Shown one piece after another: positions 42,316-51,450 of a stretch of DNA of 64,000 nt. The translations under genes were made by a program, and so were the position numbers. The DNA is taken from assembly GCF_000328565.1 (NCBI RefSeq), contig NC_019966.1, forward strand, positions 744,001 to 808,000. The letters are read 5' to 3'. The notes beneath the pieces were generated by a model, which was given only the letters and a program-made list of their open reading frames with translations, made no database searches and had not been told where the DNA came from. Source of the stretch: Mycobacterium sp. JS623. Lineage in GTDB: Bacteria > Actinomycetota > Actinomycetes > Mycobacteriales > Mycobacteriaceae. Within the stretch, counting starts at the first letter, position 1, and the number at the start of each line of letters is the position of its first letter.

Positions 42316-43897
42316 GCCTATGACCGTGGCGGACGTCGTTAACCTGCCGGTCATCCAGGCCGGCCGGCCCGAGGTGCTGAGCGCCCGCCGATGGGACGAA
42401 CAGATCCGCTGGGTGCACGTCAGCGACGTCGCGGATTTGTCGACCCTGTTGCAGGGCGGCGAGCTGGTACTGACAACCGGCACCGCACTGCGCCGATCCC
42501 CGGCCCGATACTTGCGCGCCATTGCCGAGGCCGGTGCGCTCGGGGTCATCGCGGAACTGCCCGAAGGCGCATCTCTGCCGAAGACGGCGCCGACAGCAGC
42601 GGAAAGTTCAAATGTTGCGTTGATCGTGCTGCACCACGAGATCAAGTTCGTCGAAGTGACCGAGGCAGTGCATCGACGGATCGTCTCCGAGCAGTTCGAC
42701 GCGGTCGCGTTCGACCGTCGCGTGCACGCGACGTTCACCGACCTGAGCATGAAACGGGTTTCGGCGCCAGGAATCGTCACCGCCGCCGCCCGTATGCTCG
42801 ACGAGCCGGTCGTGCTGGAAGACCTTGCGCACCAAGCACTTGCGGTAGCACCGGGTCCTGAAATCACCGCTACACTGCTCGACGCCTGGGAACACCGCTC
42901 CCGGCGGGCGCGAGACGGCTGGGCGATGACACCGGTCGGCCCCCGCGGCGAAGAATGGGGAAGGTTGGTCGTCCCGCGGCTTCCGGCCGACGCGTCGCGC
43001 GCCAAGATGGTGCTCGAGCGCGCCGCGGCGGCACTCGCGCTGAACCGGATGATCGAGCGTGACCGGTCCGGGCTACACCAGCAGGCCCAGAGCGGGCTGA
43101 TCGACGACGTCATGCGCAACCGCGTCACCGACGAGCGTGAGATCACCGCCCGGGCATACGCTTTGGGCCTCCGAAAGACGTCCCGATACCACCCCGTGGT
43201 GGTGCGCACCGATGATGCATCGACTGCATCCGACCCGGTGGCCGGACAGCGCCGCAACGTCAGACTCCTGGACGCGGTGGCCCACACCGTGAACGCCTCA
43301 GGGCACACCGGACTCTTCACGATCCGCCGCGACGGTGAGATCGCCGCCGTGGTGGCGTTGAACGCAAGCCGGGCGGAAAGGGCGTGGAGCGCGCTGGGCT
43401 CAGCGGTGGCGCGGGAGGTAGCGCGAATAGATGGAGGTCCGCGGTCGGTCCTTGCATTAGGTGAATCGTCGGGGCTTGTCGCCGAGGCCATCATCGGGAT
43501 CGCCGACGCGGCGCACGTTGCCGAGGCCGCGTTGGCGATGGGCGGTGAGCCGCGGCCGTTCTACCGCACGTCGGATGTGCGGCTACGCGGGCTCATCTCA
43601 CTGCTGCAGGACGACCCGCGGATCCAGGCGTTCGCCGAAACCGAACTCAAAGCTCTGTTGACAGCCGAGAGTGCAAGTAGGCCAACGGACTTCGCGATAC
43701 TGCGGGAGTACCTCCGGTTGGGCGGGAACAAGGTCGCACTGGCGGGTCAGCTGCGCATCAGCAGGCCGGCGCTCTACAAACGGCTGGCGGCCATCGAGGC
43801 GAAACTAGGCGTCGACCTCGACGATGCGGAGTCCACAGCGTCGCTACATGTGGCCATGCTGGTGATGGAGGTACGTCGCGGGGTCACACCGTCGTAG
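42314..43897 (+). CDS. PucR-family transcriptional regulator 1
   Basis: The 527-residue protein has the N-terminal PucR domain (MTVADVVNLPVIQAGRPEVL; GGELVLTTGTALRRSPARYL), a central region, and a C-terminal helix-turn-helix of the CdaR/PucR type (LREYLRLGGNKVALAGQLRI then SRPALYKRLAAIEAKLG). ATG 42320 is an alternative start that would clear the palindrome. It is divergent from an aminotransferase and probably controls it in response to an amine or amino acid. Confidence 0.88.
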   Translation: MPMTVADVVNLPVIQAGRPEVLSARRWDEQIRWVHVSDVADLSTLLQGGELVLTTGTALRRSPARYLRAIAEAGALGVIAELPEGASLPKTAPTAAESSNVALIVLHHEIKFVEVTEAVHRRIVSEQFDAVAFDRRVHATFTDLSMKRVSAPGIVTAAARMLDEPVVLEDLAHQALAVAPGPEITATLLDAWEHRSRRARDGWAMTPVGPRGEEWGRLVVPRLPADASRAKMVLERAAAALALNRMIERDRSGLHQQAQSGLIDDVMRNRVTDEREITARAYALGLRKTSRYHPVVVRTDDASTASDPVAGQRRNVRLLDAVAHTVNASGHTGLFTIRRDGEIAAVVALNASRAERAWSALGSAVAREVARIDGGPRSVLALGESSGLVAEAIIGIADAAHVAEAALAMGGEPRPFYRTSDVRLRGLISLLQDDPRIQAFAETELKALLTAESASRPTDFAILREYLRLGGNKVALAGQLRISRPALYKRLAAIEAKLGVDLDDAESTASLHVAMLVMEVRRGVTPS

Positions 43898-43912
43898 GAA
43901 GCCAATTTCACG

Positions 43913-44032
43913 CTCGTCACTGGCGGCAGTGTCGCGCGCAGCACGACGCTGGCCGTGGTGCCGTTCCTCGGCCTGCTCGTCGGCATCGTCGTCGGGCAGC
44001 CGGAGCGCAGGCGGTTGCCCGAGAGCGCGTGA
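43913..44032 (+). pseudogene. Possible remnant of a membrane protein C-terminus
   Basis: A 39-codon stretch ending in TGA reads LAVVPFLGLLVGIVVGQPER then RRLPESA, a good membrane helix with a positive end. No start or upstream domain in the frame. It may be the tail of a lost transporter. Weak evidence. Confidence 0.25.
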
Positions 44033-44097
44033 CCTGATGGCCGGGCAGATCAACCGGAACCCCGCCCGATCTAGTTCCGCGCGGTAGTTTCAAAACC

Positions 44098-44427
44098 ATG
44101 ACCGATACGTCCGAGGATCTGCCGTCACCGGACGACTTCCGCAGGAAAGCGGCCCACGTCGACCGCGAATTTTCTGACGCTCGCCGGTATCTGATGGCGC
44201 TATCTGCCGAAGACAATCATGCGCTGAGCGCAGTGATGTCCGAGATCCACAGCAGCGGAAGGGCTTTGAACGTCTTGGCAGCAATGGCGGTACTGGCCCT
44301 CGACTTCGCCAAACTGGCCGCCGACCGCCTCGGCGTCGACGTGCGGACGTGGCTCGATGAGGCGCCGGTCGCCCAGGACACCACTGAGAATGACCGGGAC
44401 CAGGCCGAACTCGGCGGCGAAGGATAG
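44098..44427 (+). CDS. Small hypothetical protein
   Basis: The 109-residue, mostly helical acidic protein (DDFRRKAAHVDREFSDARRY; NVLAAMAVLALDFAKLAADR) has no recognised family. One helix is hydrophobic enough to be buried or membrane-touching. Convergent with the second PucR gene, 16 bp apart. Confidence 0.5.
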   Translation: MTDTSEDLPSPDDFRRKAAHVDREFSDARRYLMALSAEDNHALSAVMSEIHSSGRALNVLAAMAVLALDFAKLAADRLGVDVRTWLDEAPVAQDTTENDRDQAELGGEG

Positions 44428-44443
44428 GCCCTGGGACCGCGGC

Positions 44444-45931
44444 TCAACTAGCCAACAAATCTCTGGCACGCAGCGCCAGCCAGAACTCGGCGATGGCGGC
44501 GGTATCACCGATCCGCCGCCCGGTGATCTCCTCGATCCGCTGCATCCGATAGACCACGGTTTGGCGATGGATGCCAAGCTCTTTCGCCGTCTGCACCAGC
44601 GACCGCTCACGTCGCAGGTAGGTGTCGAGCGTCTGAACCATGTCGCTGGAATGCGCGACGTCGTATGCCAGCAGGCGACCCAGTACCCGGTCGACAACGA
44701 CACGTGCCTCCTCCGGGTCGCGCAGCACGGGGAAGATCGTCGTGTCGGCGAACCGCGCGACTTGGCTCGACGTCGTGACGGCCACGCGCACCGCCCACGT
44801 CGCCTCGCGCACTGCGGCCGGCGCACGCGACGGCAGCGTCAGCGGGTCACTGACGCCGAGAATCGCCTCACCGCCGAGTCGTTGAGTCAGCACGTCAAGC
44901 GTGTGGTCGGTGACAGGCATCAGCGCGTACAACAGCGCGGCGCGGCGCAGCAGCAGATGCGGGATGCAACGCCTGCCGAGGCCGAGATGCAGCCGGCGCT
45001 CACTGGCAGCCGAAACGCCCTCGGCCGCAACGACACAACAGCTCGCCACGTCGAGGCCGCGCTCGGCGAGCTCCCGGTCGCCGTCGCGGTGGCTCATGCG
45101 GCCGTCGCACAGCTGGCCCATCACCTCGGCGCCGATTCGCCGTTCGTGTTCGCGACGCGCATTCTGCTGGGCCAGCAGCACCGCGACCGCCGACGCCAAA
45201 TGCTGCAGGTGGACCATGTCCGTCGTCGGACCGCGAAACGCATAGGTCACCAAGGCCGTCGGCTCTTCGTCGGGAACCTCCACGACGAGGGCCCGGTGCG
45301 ATTCATTCGACACGTGCAGCACCCCGGGGATCGCTCCGCGCCGACCGGCGATCTCGTCGGTGATCGCCGCGCGCAGATCCTCCGGTGGTGGGTCGGACGC
45401 CTCCAACGCCACAGCGCCCGTGGACGCATCCAGCACCGCGATGCGGCACGACATGTCACGCTCCAGTTGCGACAGCACGTTGGCCGGCGCCGGATTGGAC
45501 ACCGATTGCCGGATCACGTTGTAGACCCGCTCGGTGACCGCGACGCGTCCGCTGCCCGCCGCATCGGCGACGGCCCGGCCGATCGATGCGAAGCCAACCG
45601 AATACGGCACGGTCATGATGGGAAAGCCCAGACTGTCGGCCAGCGCGACCGCCGCCGGGGTCAGTGCGGGCGTCGCGGCATCCAATCCGATCACCATGCC
45701 GCACATCCCGTTCTCGGCCACACCGCGGATCAACGCCGTCTGGCCGCGGGCAGACTCCGTCAGCGTCTGCCCGTTCTTCATCAGCAGTTCGCCGCCGGCC
45801 AGATACAGCCACGGCTCCTCGAGGTCGGACGTCTGCGCCCACGTCACCGGCTTGTCCAAGCCGTCGCTGCCGCCCCTCAGCGTCAGCCGGAGATGGGGCG
45901 TATCGAGCAGATCACGAACGCGGTAGGCCAT
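44444..45931 (-). CDS. PucR-family transcriptional regulator 2
   Basis: The 495-residue protein begins MAYRVRDLLDTPHLRLTLRG and has the PucR N-terminal domain (LYLAGGELLMKNGQTLTESA). The C-terminal HTH reads TLDTYLRRERSLVQTAKELG then IHRQTVVYRMQRIEEITG. It is divergent from the permease-SDR-SDR-agmatinase-deacetylase operon and is the obvious candidate regulator of it. Paralogous but not close to PucR 1. Confidence 0.88.
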   Translation of the reverse strand: MAYRVRDLLDTPHLRLTLRGGSDGLDKPVTWAQTSDLEEPWLYLAGGELLMKNGQTLTESARGQTALIRGVAENGMCGMVIGLDAATPALTPAAVALADSLGFPIMTVPYSVGFASIGRAVADAAGSGRVAVTERVYNVIRQSVSNPAPANVLSQLERDMSCRIAVLDASTGAVALEASDPPPEDLRAAITDEIAGRRGAIPGVLHVSNESHRALVVEVPDEEPTALVTYAFRGPTTDMVHLQHLASAVAVLLAQQNARREHERRIGAEVMGQLCDGRMSHRDGDRELAERGLDVASCCVVAAEGVSAASERRLHLGLGRRCIPHLLLRRAALLYALMPVTDHTLDVLTQRLGGEAILGVSDPLTLPSRAPAAVREATWAVRVAVTTSSQVARFADTTIFPVLRDPEEARVVVDRVLGRLLAYDVAHSSDMVQTLDTYLRRERSLVQTAKELGIHRQTVVYRMQRIEEITGRRIGDTAAIAEFWLALRARDLLAS

Positions 45932-46129
45932 CAGTCACCGACTCGATACGGGCGGTTACCGCGCCGACATGCGGCTTGCGCCTGGGTGAAGTGCCAGCTC
46001 AGAGCCATTGGGCAGAGCCGAGGGACGGGCTGAGACACGCTTCAGCCTAGACGATCGTATGAACTGTTGGCCCATCTTTAGATTCCCGACGTATTCCGTT
46101 CCGGTTTGGTGCGGCCCACAGTTGCCGAC

Positions 46130-47590
46130 ATGGCCGAATCCATTGACACGACCGCTGTCACAGCGGGGGCTCCCGAACGATTGCAGCGCGGCTTCAGCTT
46201 CCGCTCGGCGCTGTCGCTGGCATTCGCCGACGTGTCGCCGATCGCGGCGGTCTACGCGATCTTCACGCTCGGGTTGTTCGCCGCGGGCCCAAAGTTCTTC
46301 TGGGCCTTCCCCATCGTGTTGATCGGCCAGCTGCTTGTCGCCGCTGTATTCGGCGAGCTCGCGTCGCGGTGGCCGTACGCCGGCAGCGTCTACCAGTGGT
46401 CGCGGCACGTGCAGGGCACCACCTGGGGCTGGGTGGCCGCGTGGGCCTACATGTGGGGACTGACGATCGCGCTGGGCACGCTGTCCTATGCCGCAGGCGG
46501 CTTCCTGCTCAACATCTTCGGCGTTGCGGAAGCGAATCGCTGGCAGATCGCGTCCATTGCGATCGGCATCATTCTCGTCGGAACGGCGGTAAACATGGTC
46601 GGCCGGCAGGTGCTGAAGGTGATGGTCGCCATCAGCATCACCTGCGAGGTCGTCGGTTCGCTCGGCCTGGGCCTGGTGTTGTTGCTCTTCTACCGCGAAA
46701 ACCCGTTCTCCGTACTGTTTTCCAGCGCCGGCATACCTGACGCCGCGTCGTGGGCGTCGGGTCCGATGCTGCTCGCCATCGCCTACGTCGGTTGGTCGTT
46801 CCTCGGATTCGAGGCCGCCGGATCCGTCGCCGAAGAGGTCGACGAGCCGGAGCGCAACGTGCCCAAAGCGATCATCCTGGCCCTGCTGCTCGTCGGCTTG
46901 GTGGTGATGTTCTCCGCTGCGGCCCTCATCCTTTCGATCCCGAACCTGCCCGGTGTCGTCGCCGCACAGTCCGGCGACGTGGTCGCCGACACTCTCGCCG
47001 CGCATCTGGGCCAGGGGGTGACGAAACCGCTACTGGCGATGTTCGTCATCGGATTCGTGTCGAGCTTTCTGGCGGTGCAGGCTGCGGTGTCACGGTGCAT
47101 CTGGGGTGCGGCGCGCGATCACAGCCTGCCCGGATCCAAGGTGCTCGGCGGGCTGGCGGGACCAGAACGCTTGCCGGTCAACGCTATCGGGCTCACCGCC
47201 GTCATCGCGATTGTCTTCGTCTTGCTCGCCGGCACGCAGTTCTACAACATCCTGGTGAACTTCAACATCATCGGCTTCTACATCGCGTTCGGTGTGCCCG
47301 TCATAGGCGCTGCCCTCGCGCGGCTGACCGGCAAGTGGAAGCCCGGACCGTTCACCCTGGGCCGATGGGGAGCGCCGGTCACCTACCTGGCATCGCTGTG
47401 GATCATCTTCGAGACCGTGAACGTGGCGTGGCCGCGCACCCAGCCGGACCAGCCCTGGTACATCAACTGGGCGAGCGTGCTGACGACGGCGGTGCTGGCA
47501 GTCATCGGCGTGGCGATCTACCTGTCGGTGCGCCGCGGCATTCAGGCGCCGATCGCCGAACGCCTCGGCGCCGCCCCGGCGCCGAAGTGA
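46130..47590 (+). CDS. APC-superfamily amino acid/amine permease
   Basis: ATG 46130 gives 486 residues (a GTG/TTG frame adds eight). About twelve membrane helices; the conserved first helices read SFRSALSLAFADVSPIAAVY and helix 2 ends GELASRWPYAGSVYQWSRHV, a typical APC consensus. FLGFEAAGSVAEEVDEPERN is the helix 6 signature. Likely imports an amine, amino acid or guanidino compound for the enzymes encoded downstream. The stop overlaps the next start (GTGA). Confidence 0.88.
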   Translation: MAESIDTTAVTAGAPERLQRGFSFRSALSLAFADVSPIAAVYAIFTLGLFAAGPKFFWAFPIVLIGQLLVAAVFGELASRWPYAGSVYQWSRHVQGTTWGWVAAWAYMWGLTIALGTLSYAAGGFLLNIFGVAEANRWQIASIAIGIILVGTAVNMVGRQVLKVMVAISITCEVVGSLGLGLVLLLFYRENPFSVLFSSAGIPDAASWASGPMLLAIAYVGWSFLGFEAAGSVAEEVDEPERNVPKAIILALLLVGLVVMFSAAALILSIPNLPGVVAAQSGDVVADTLAAHLGQGVTKPLLAMFVIGFVSSFLAVQAAVSRCIWGAARDHSLPGSKVLGGLAGPERLPVNAIGLTAVIAIVFVLLAGTQFYNILVNFNIIGFYIAFGVPVIGAALARLTGKWKPGPFTLGRWGAPVTYLASLWIIFETVNVAWPRTQPDQPWYINWASVLTTAVLAVIGVAIYLSVRRGIQAPIAERLGAAPAPK

Positions 47591-48249
47591 GTCCCGTCGC
47601 CGTCGTCACGGGTGCGTCGTCGGGGATCGGTGCGGCGGTCGTGGCCGCGCTCGCGGGCTATGACGTTGTGGGGCTTGATATCAATGCGTCGTCACCGTTC
47701 AACGTCGACGTCTCGGATGCGGGCGCCGTCGCCGACGCGCTGCGTCACGTGAGGGCTCCCATCGACGTGGTGGTGAGCGCCGCGGGCCACTACGAGTCGC
47801 TTCCGATCGCCGACATCACCCGTGAACAGCTGCACCGCATGCTTCGCGTCCACCTCGGCGGTCTGCGCAACGTGACGAACGTGGTTCTGCCGCAGATGAT
47901 CTCGCGGCGAACGGGAGCGATCGTCGCGGTCACCTCGGAATTGGCTATCGGTGGTGGCGACGCCGACGCGCATTACGGGGCCGCCAAGGGCGCGATCATC
48001 GGGCTGGTACGCAGCCTGGCTGCGGAAGTCGCCGGCTACGGGGTTCGGGTCAATGCGGTGGCGCCCGGCCCCACCGACACCCCGCTGCTGGCCGCCGACT
48101 CTCCGTGGCGCGCACCGGAGTATCTGGCGACGCTACCTGCCGGACGGCTGGCGACACCTGTGGAAGTTGCCGAGGTGGTCAGGTATCTTGTCGACGCCGA
48201 GTTCTGCACAGGTGAAGTGATCTCCCCGAACAGCGGGGCGGTGATCTGA
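47587..48249 (+). CDS. Short-chain dehydrogenase/reductase 1
   Basis: GTG 47587 overlaps the permease TGA (GTGA), giving 220 residues. Motifs: VTGASSGIG (NAD(P) binding), SAAGHYE in place of NNAG, VTSELA with the catalytic Ser, and YGAAK for Tyr/Lys. It is short and has few residues between the Rossmann strands. Substrate unknown; it is second gene of a five-gene catabolic-type operon. Confidence 0.85.
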   Translation: MSPVAVVTGASSGIGAAVVAALAGYDVVGLDINASSPFNVDVSDAGAVADALRHVRAPIDVVVSAAGHYESLPIADITREQLHRMLRVHLGGLRNVTNVVLPQMISRRTGAIVAVTSELAIGGGDADAHYGAAKGAIIGLVRSLAAEVAGYGVRVNAVAPGPTDTPLLAADSPWRAPEYLATLPAGRLATPVEVAEVVRYLVDAEFCTGEVISPNSGAVI

Positions 48250-48250
48250 G

Positions 48251-49006
48251 ATGCATTCGGGTCGCATCGCTCTGGTCACCGGCGCGACACAAGGCATCGG
48301 CGCGGCCATCGCCGAGCGGTTGGCAGGCGAGGGTGCGATGGTCGGCGTGAACGGCCCCATGTGCGACGCGCGCATGGATTCGGTCGTCGCCGCGACGGGC
48401 GGATTCCCGGCGGAAGGCGACGTATCGGACCCGGAGGCCGTCGGCGCGATGGTCGCCGAAATCGAGTGCACGCGTGGGCCCGTGGACATTCTGGTGTGCA
48501 ACGCGGCGTACATGACGATGGCGCCCTTTGTCGACCACGCCGATGACGACTGGTGGAAGATCATCGACACGAACCTGGCGGGGACGGTGTATCTGGTGCA
48601 GGCGGTGCTTACCGGTATGCGCACGCGGGGTGGCGGCAACATCGTGATCATCGCCTCCGAGTGGGGCGTCATCGGATGGCCGAATGCCACTGCATATTCG
48701 GCGTCCAAGGCGGGCTTGATCGCGTTGACGAAGTGCTTGGGCCGGGAGCTGGCGCCCGAGGGCATCATGGTCAACGCGATCGCTCCTGGCGTCATCGACA
48801 CTCCACAGTTGCAGGTCGACGCCGACCACGCGGGCATCAGCCTTGAGCAGATGCACGAGCAGTACGAACGCGGAATTCCGTTGGGGCGCATAGGTTCACC
48901 GTCAGATATCGCGGCAGCGGTGTCGTTGCTGGCGCGCTCGGACATGGGCGCCTTGGTAGGGCAGACGATCCAGCTCAATGGAGGAACCACACGGTGCCGG
49001 ACATGA
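48251..49006 (+). CDS. Short-chain dehydrogenase/reductase 2
   Basis: The 251-residue SDR starts 1 bp after the previous stop. Motifs: [15 protein letters not shown] in the NNAG position, IIASEWG (Ser) and YSASK (Tyr/Lys), and a C-terminal QTIQLNGG typical of classical SDRs. Probably oxidises an alcohol or reduces a ketone in the same pathway as SDR 1. Overlaps the next gene by 13 bp. Confidence 0.87.
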   Translation: MHSGRIALVTGATQGIGAAIAERLAGEGAMVGVNGPMCDARMDSVVAATGGFPAEGDVSDPEAVGAMVAEIECTRGPVDILVCNAAYMTMAPFVDHADDDWWKIIDTNLAGTVYLVQAVLTGMRTRGGGNIVIIASEWGVIGWPNATAYSASKAGLIALTKCLGRELAPEGIMVNAIAPGVIDTPQLQVDADHAGISLEQMHEQYERGIPLGRIGSPSDIAAAVSLLARSDMGALVGQTIQLNGGTTRCRT

Positions 49007-49953
49007 CCGAACCTGTTCAGCCTGTCGACGGCACGGTGGTGCCGCGCTATGCGGGCTTCACGACGTTTGCGCGGCTGCCCCGCATCGACGACGTCCCTTC
49101 CTACGATGTTGCAGTCGTGGGAATTCCGTTCGATGCGGGCGTGAGCTACCGACCGGGCGCGCGCTTCGGGCCTGGCCATGTGCGGCAGTGTTCGCGAGTG
49201 TTGCGGCCATACAATCCACAGATGCAGGTGTCGCCGTTCGCCAATCAGCAAGTGGTCGATGCCGGCGATATCCCTTGTACCCCATACGACATCGCGGCCG
49301 CAGCGCGCCAGATCGAAGAGCATGCTACGGCGCTGACGGCCAACGGGGCGCGGCTGATCACGATCGGCGGAGACCACACGATCGCCTACCCGTTGCTGCG
49401 CGTGCATCGCGAACGCTACGGACCGGTGGCGTTGGTGCACTTCGACGCGCACCTGGACACGTGGGACACGTACTTCGACGCACCCTTGACGCACGGCACG
49501 CCGTTTCGGCGCGCCGCCGAAGAGGGCCTCTTCGTATCGGGGCATAGCGCACACGTCGGGATCCGAGGATCGCACTATTCTCCCGACGATCTGACATCGG
49601 ATGCAGACCTCGGATTCACGGTGGTGCACTGCAGGGAATTCCAAAGGCGCAGCGTCGACGACGTGGTTGCGCAGCTGCGGGAGACCGTCGGCGAGCATCC
49701 GCTGTACGTGTCGATAGACATTGACGTGCTCGACCCTGCGCATGCGCCGGGGACGGGTACACCGGAGATCGGTGGGCTGACGAGCCGGGAATTGCTTGAG
49801 CTGGTGCGGGGATTCGACGGCCTCAACGTGGTCGGTGCGGACATCGTCGAAACGGCACCCGCGTATGACCACGCCGAGCTCACCGGCATCGCGGCCGCGT
49901 GCTTGGCATACGAATTCGTGTCGCTGCTGGCCAAGGCGCGGTGTCGAGGATGA
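48994..49953 (+). CDS. Ureohydrolase (agmatinase/arginase family)
   Basis: GTG 48994 starts a 319-residue protein with all manganese-binding motifs of the family: [16 protein letters not shown] and SIDIDVLDP. It also has the agmatinase-type [18 protein letters not shown]. It should hydrolyse a guanidino group to urea plus an amine. Agmatine, guanidinobutyrate or other guanidino acids are all possible; some relatives are guanidine hydrolases. Its position between SDRs and a deacetylase-fold enzyme, behind a permease, supports use of an imported nitrogen compound. The stop overlaps the next ATG (ATGA). Confidence 0.88.
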   Translation: MPDMTEPVQPVDGTVVPRYAGFTTFARLPRIDDVPSYDVAVVGIPFDAGVSYRPGARFGPGHVRQCSRVLRPYNPQMQVSPFANQQVVDAGDIPCTPYDIAAAARQIEEHATALTANGARLITIGGDHTIAYPLLRVHRERYGPVALVHFDAHLDTWDTYFDAPLTHGTPFRRAAEEGLFVSGHSAHVGIRGSHYSPDDLTSDADLGFTVVHCREFQRRSVDDVVAQLRETVGEHPLYVSIDIDVLDPAHAPGTGTPEIGGLTSRELLELVRGFDGLNVVGADIVETAPAYDHAELTGIAAACLAYEFVSLLAKARCRG

Positions 49954-50813
49954 CGGTCCCGGCCGTTCCGTGGCCCAACGGTGCGCGGTGCGCGGCGTCT
50001 TTCTCCTTCGACGTCGACGCTGAGTCGGCGATGCTGGGGGTGGATCCCTCACACGCCGACCGGATGTCGGCGATCAGCCATCAGGCTTACGGTCCGCTGA
50101 CGGGGGTACCGAGGCTGCTCAATGTCCTTGCCAAGCGGGGCATTACGTCGACGTTCTTCGTGCCGGGCTACACGGCGGTGCGCTATCCGGACGTGATCCG
50201 CTCGATCATCGATGCTGGCCATGAGGTCGCGCACCACGGCTATCTGCACGAGCCGATGCGTGGCCTCACCGAGGAGCAGGAGGCCGCGATTCTCGATCGT
50301 GGCCTGGAAGCCTTGGAGTCGCTAGGCACGCGGCCCACGGGTTATCGGGCCCCGATGTGGGAATTGAACTGGCATTCACCAAAGCTGCTGCGAGACAGAG
50401 GCTTTCTGTACGACAGCAGCCTGATGGACACCGACCACCCGTATGAGCTGGCGGTCGACGGCGACGGGTCGCTGGTGGAGATCCCGATCCAGTGGGCACT
50501 CGACGACTGGGAGCAGTACTGCTACATCCCGGAGTTCAGCGGCTCGGGGCTGATCGAGAGCCCGACCAAGGCGATCGAGATGTGGCGGTTGGAGTTCGAC
50601 GCGATCCGTGCCGAAGGTGGCTGTTTCGTGCTGACCAATCACCCGTTCCTGTCGGGGCGGCCGTCGCGGGCGCAGGCGCTGAACGGGTTGATCGAGTACG
50701 TGTGCGGGCAGGCCGATGTGTGGGTGGCCAGCCTGGGGGAGATCGCGGAGCACGTGCGTGGGTTGGGTCTGACGCCACGGTCGGTCGAGCGGCCGAACCC
50801 TGCGGATTTCTAG
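49950..50813 (+). CDS. Polysaccharide-deacetylase-fold (NodB-like) hydrolase
   Basis: ATG 49950 overlaps the upstream TGA. The 287-residue protein has [12 protein letters not shown] (metal Asp), [12 protein letters not shown] (His ligands) and [20 protein letters not shown], as in the PuuE-like/peptidoglycan deacetylase branch. No signal peptide is visible, so it acts in the cytosol. This branch includes amidases of small C-N compounds (allantoinase PuuE), which fits the nitrogen-catabolism context better than cell-wall work. Confidence 0.82.
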   Translation: MTVPAVPWPNGARCAASFSFDVDAESAMLGVDPSHADRMSAISHQAYGPLTGVPRLLNVLAKRGITSTFFVPGYTAVRYPDVIRSIIDAGHEVAHHGYLHEPMRGLTEEQEAAILDRGLEALESLGTRPTGYRAPMWELNWHSPKLLRDRGFLYDSSLMDTDHPYELAVDGDGSLVEIPIQWALDDWEQYCYIPEFSGSGLIESPTKAIEMWRLEFDAIRAEGGCFVLTNHPFLSGRPSRAQALNGLIEYVCGQADVWVASLGEIAEHVRGLGLTPRSVERPNPADF

Positions 50814-50847
50814 GTTCCGAACCATGTGCGATGGGCATCCAGCCCGC
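50814..50847 (+). repeat. Second copy of a SigF-like promoter sequence, no gene behind it
   Basis: GTTC-N15-GGGCAT followed by GCCCGC. About 30 of 35 positions match 52866-52900, the promoter region of the DUF3072 gene. Here the ATG position is TTG and no convincing gene follows. The two copies are in the same orientation and flank the Gly-rich protein and WS/DGAT genes. Confidence 0.5.
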
Positions 50848-50935
50848 TTGCGACGATCGAGCCGCAGGTTAAACACCGTCGAGCGCCCCAATCGGGACGC
50901 TCGACGGCGTGGAGGGTCTGTTCGGTTACTGCCCG

Positions 50936-51367
50936 CTATTGCCCGGGAACGCTTCCGCAGCCGACTCCGGGGATGCAGCCACTGGCCCCACCGGGGCCTG
51001 CGACGCCGCTGGGTCCGCCGGGGATGGTGCCTGCTGCGCCCTGGGGTCCTGCGGCGCCGCTCGGTCCGCCGGGGATAGCGCCCGCTGCGCCTTCGGGCCC
51101 GGCCACACCACCCGGCCCACCGGGAACCGCGCCTGCTGCACCCTCAGGACCGGCCACACCGCCGGGAGCGACCGGTGCCGGCGGAGGCGGCGCTGCACAC
51201 CCCGTCCCTGTGAGGTCGTAGCAGCCGGGGGGACCGCCCGCGGGGAAGCTCATGGGCGAGGCAAAGGCTGCGGGAGCCAGGGAAATCGCGGCGGCCGCCG
51301 CACCGGCGAGAAGGACGGGCGACATCTTCGTCAGGTTGACCAGCATGTCGGGCGATGTACCACGCAT
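50936..51367 (-). CDS. Secreted Gly/Pro-rich protein with collagen-like 17-residue repeats
   Basis: From ATG 51367 the precursor has 143 residues; ATG 51346 is an alternative. A Sec signal peptide (MSPVLLAGAAAAAISLAPAAFAS) leads to a short Cys-containing part (GCYDLTGTGC). Then come four imperfect 17-residue repeats of the form (G/S)GVAGPEGAAGAIPGGP, and a Cys-containing end. Glycine at every third position is kept in much of each unit. Likely surface or secreted; no enzyme features. Divergent from WS/DGAT with 83 bp between starts. Confidence 0.65.
   Translation of the reverse strand: MRGTSPDMLVNLTKMSPVLLAGAAAAAISLAPAAFASPMSFPAGGPPGCYDLTGTGCAAPPPPAPVAPGGVAGPEGAAGAVPGGPGGVAGPEGAAGAIPGGPSGAAGPQGAAGTIPGGPSGVAGPGGASGCIPGVGCGSVPGQ
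50960..51163 (-). repeat. Four 51-bp coding tandem repeats
   Basis: Four in-frame units of 51 bp encode GGVAGPEGAAGAVPGGP and variants. The units differ at several positions, so the array is not a recent slip product. Confidence 0.7.
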
Positions 51368-51450
51368 TGGGTACTTCGAAACTTTGATTCTTGGTGGCAA
51401 AGGGCCGCCTGCGGGTTTGACGCGACTGTCAGCCCGGGTACGCGTCGGCA

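Noticed and set aside
48133..50052. A 639-codon antisense open frame over the SDR/ureohydrolase genes
   Set aside because: Covers genes with complete catalytic motifs on the plus strand; its own translation has no recognisable domain.
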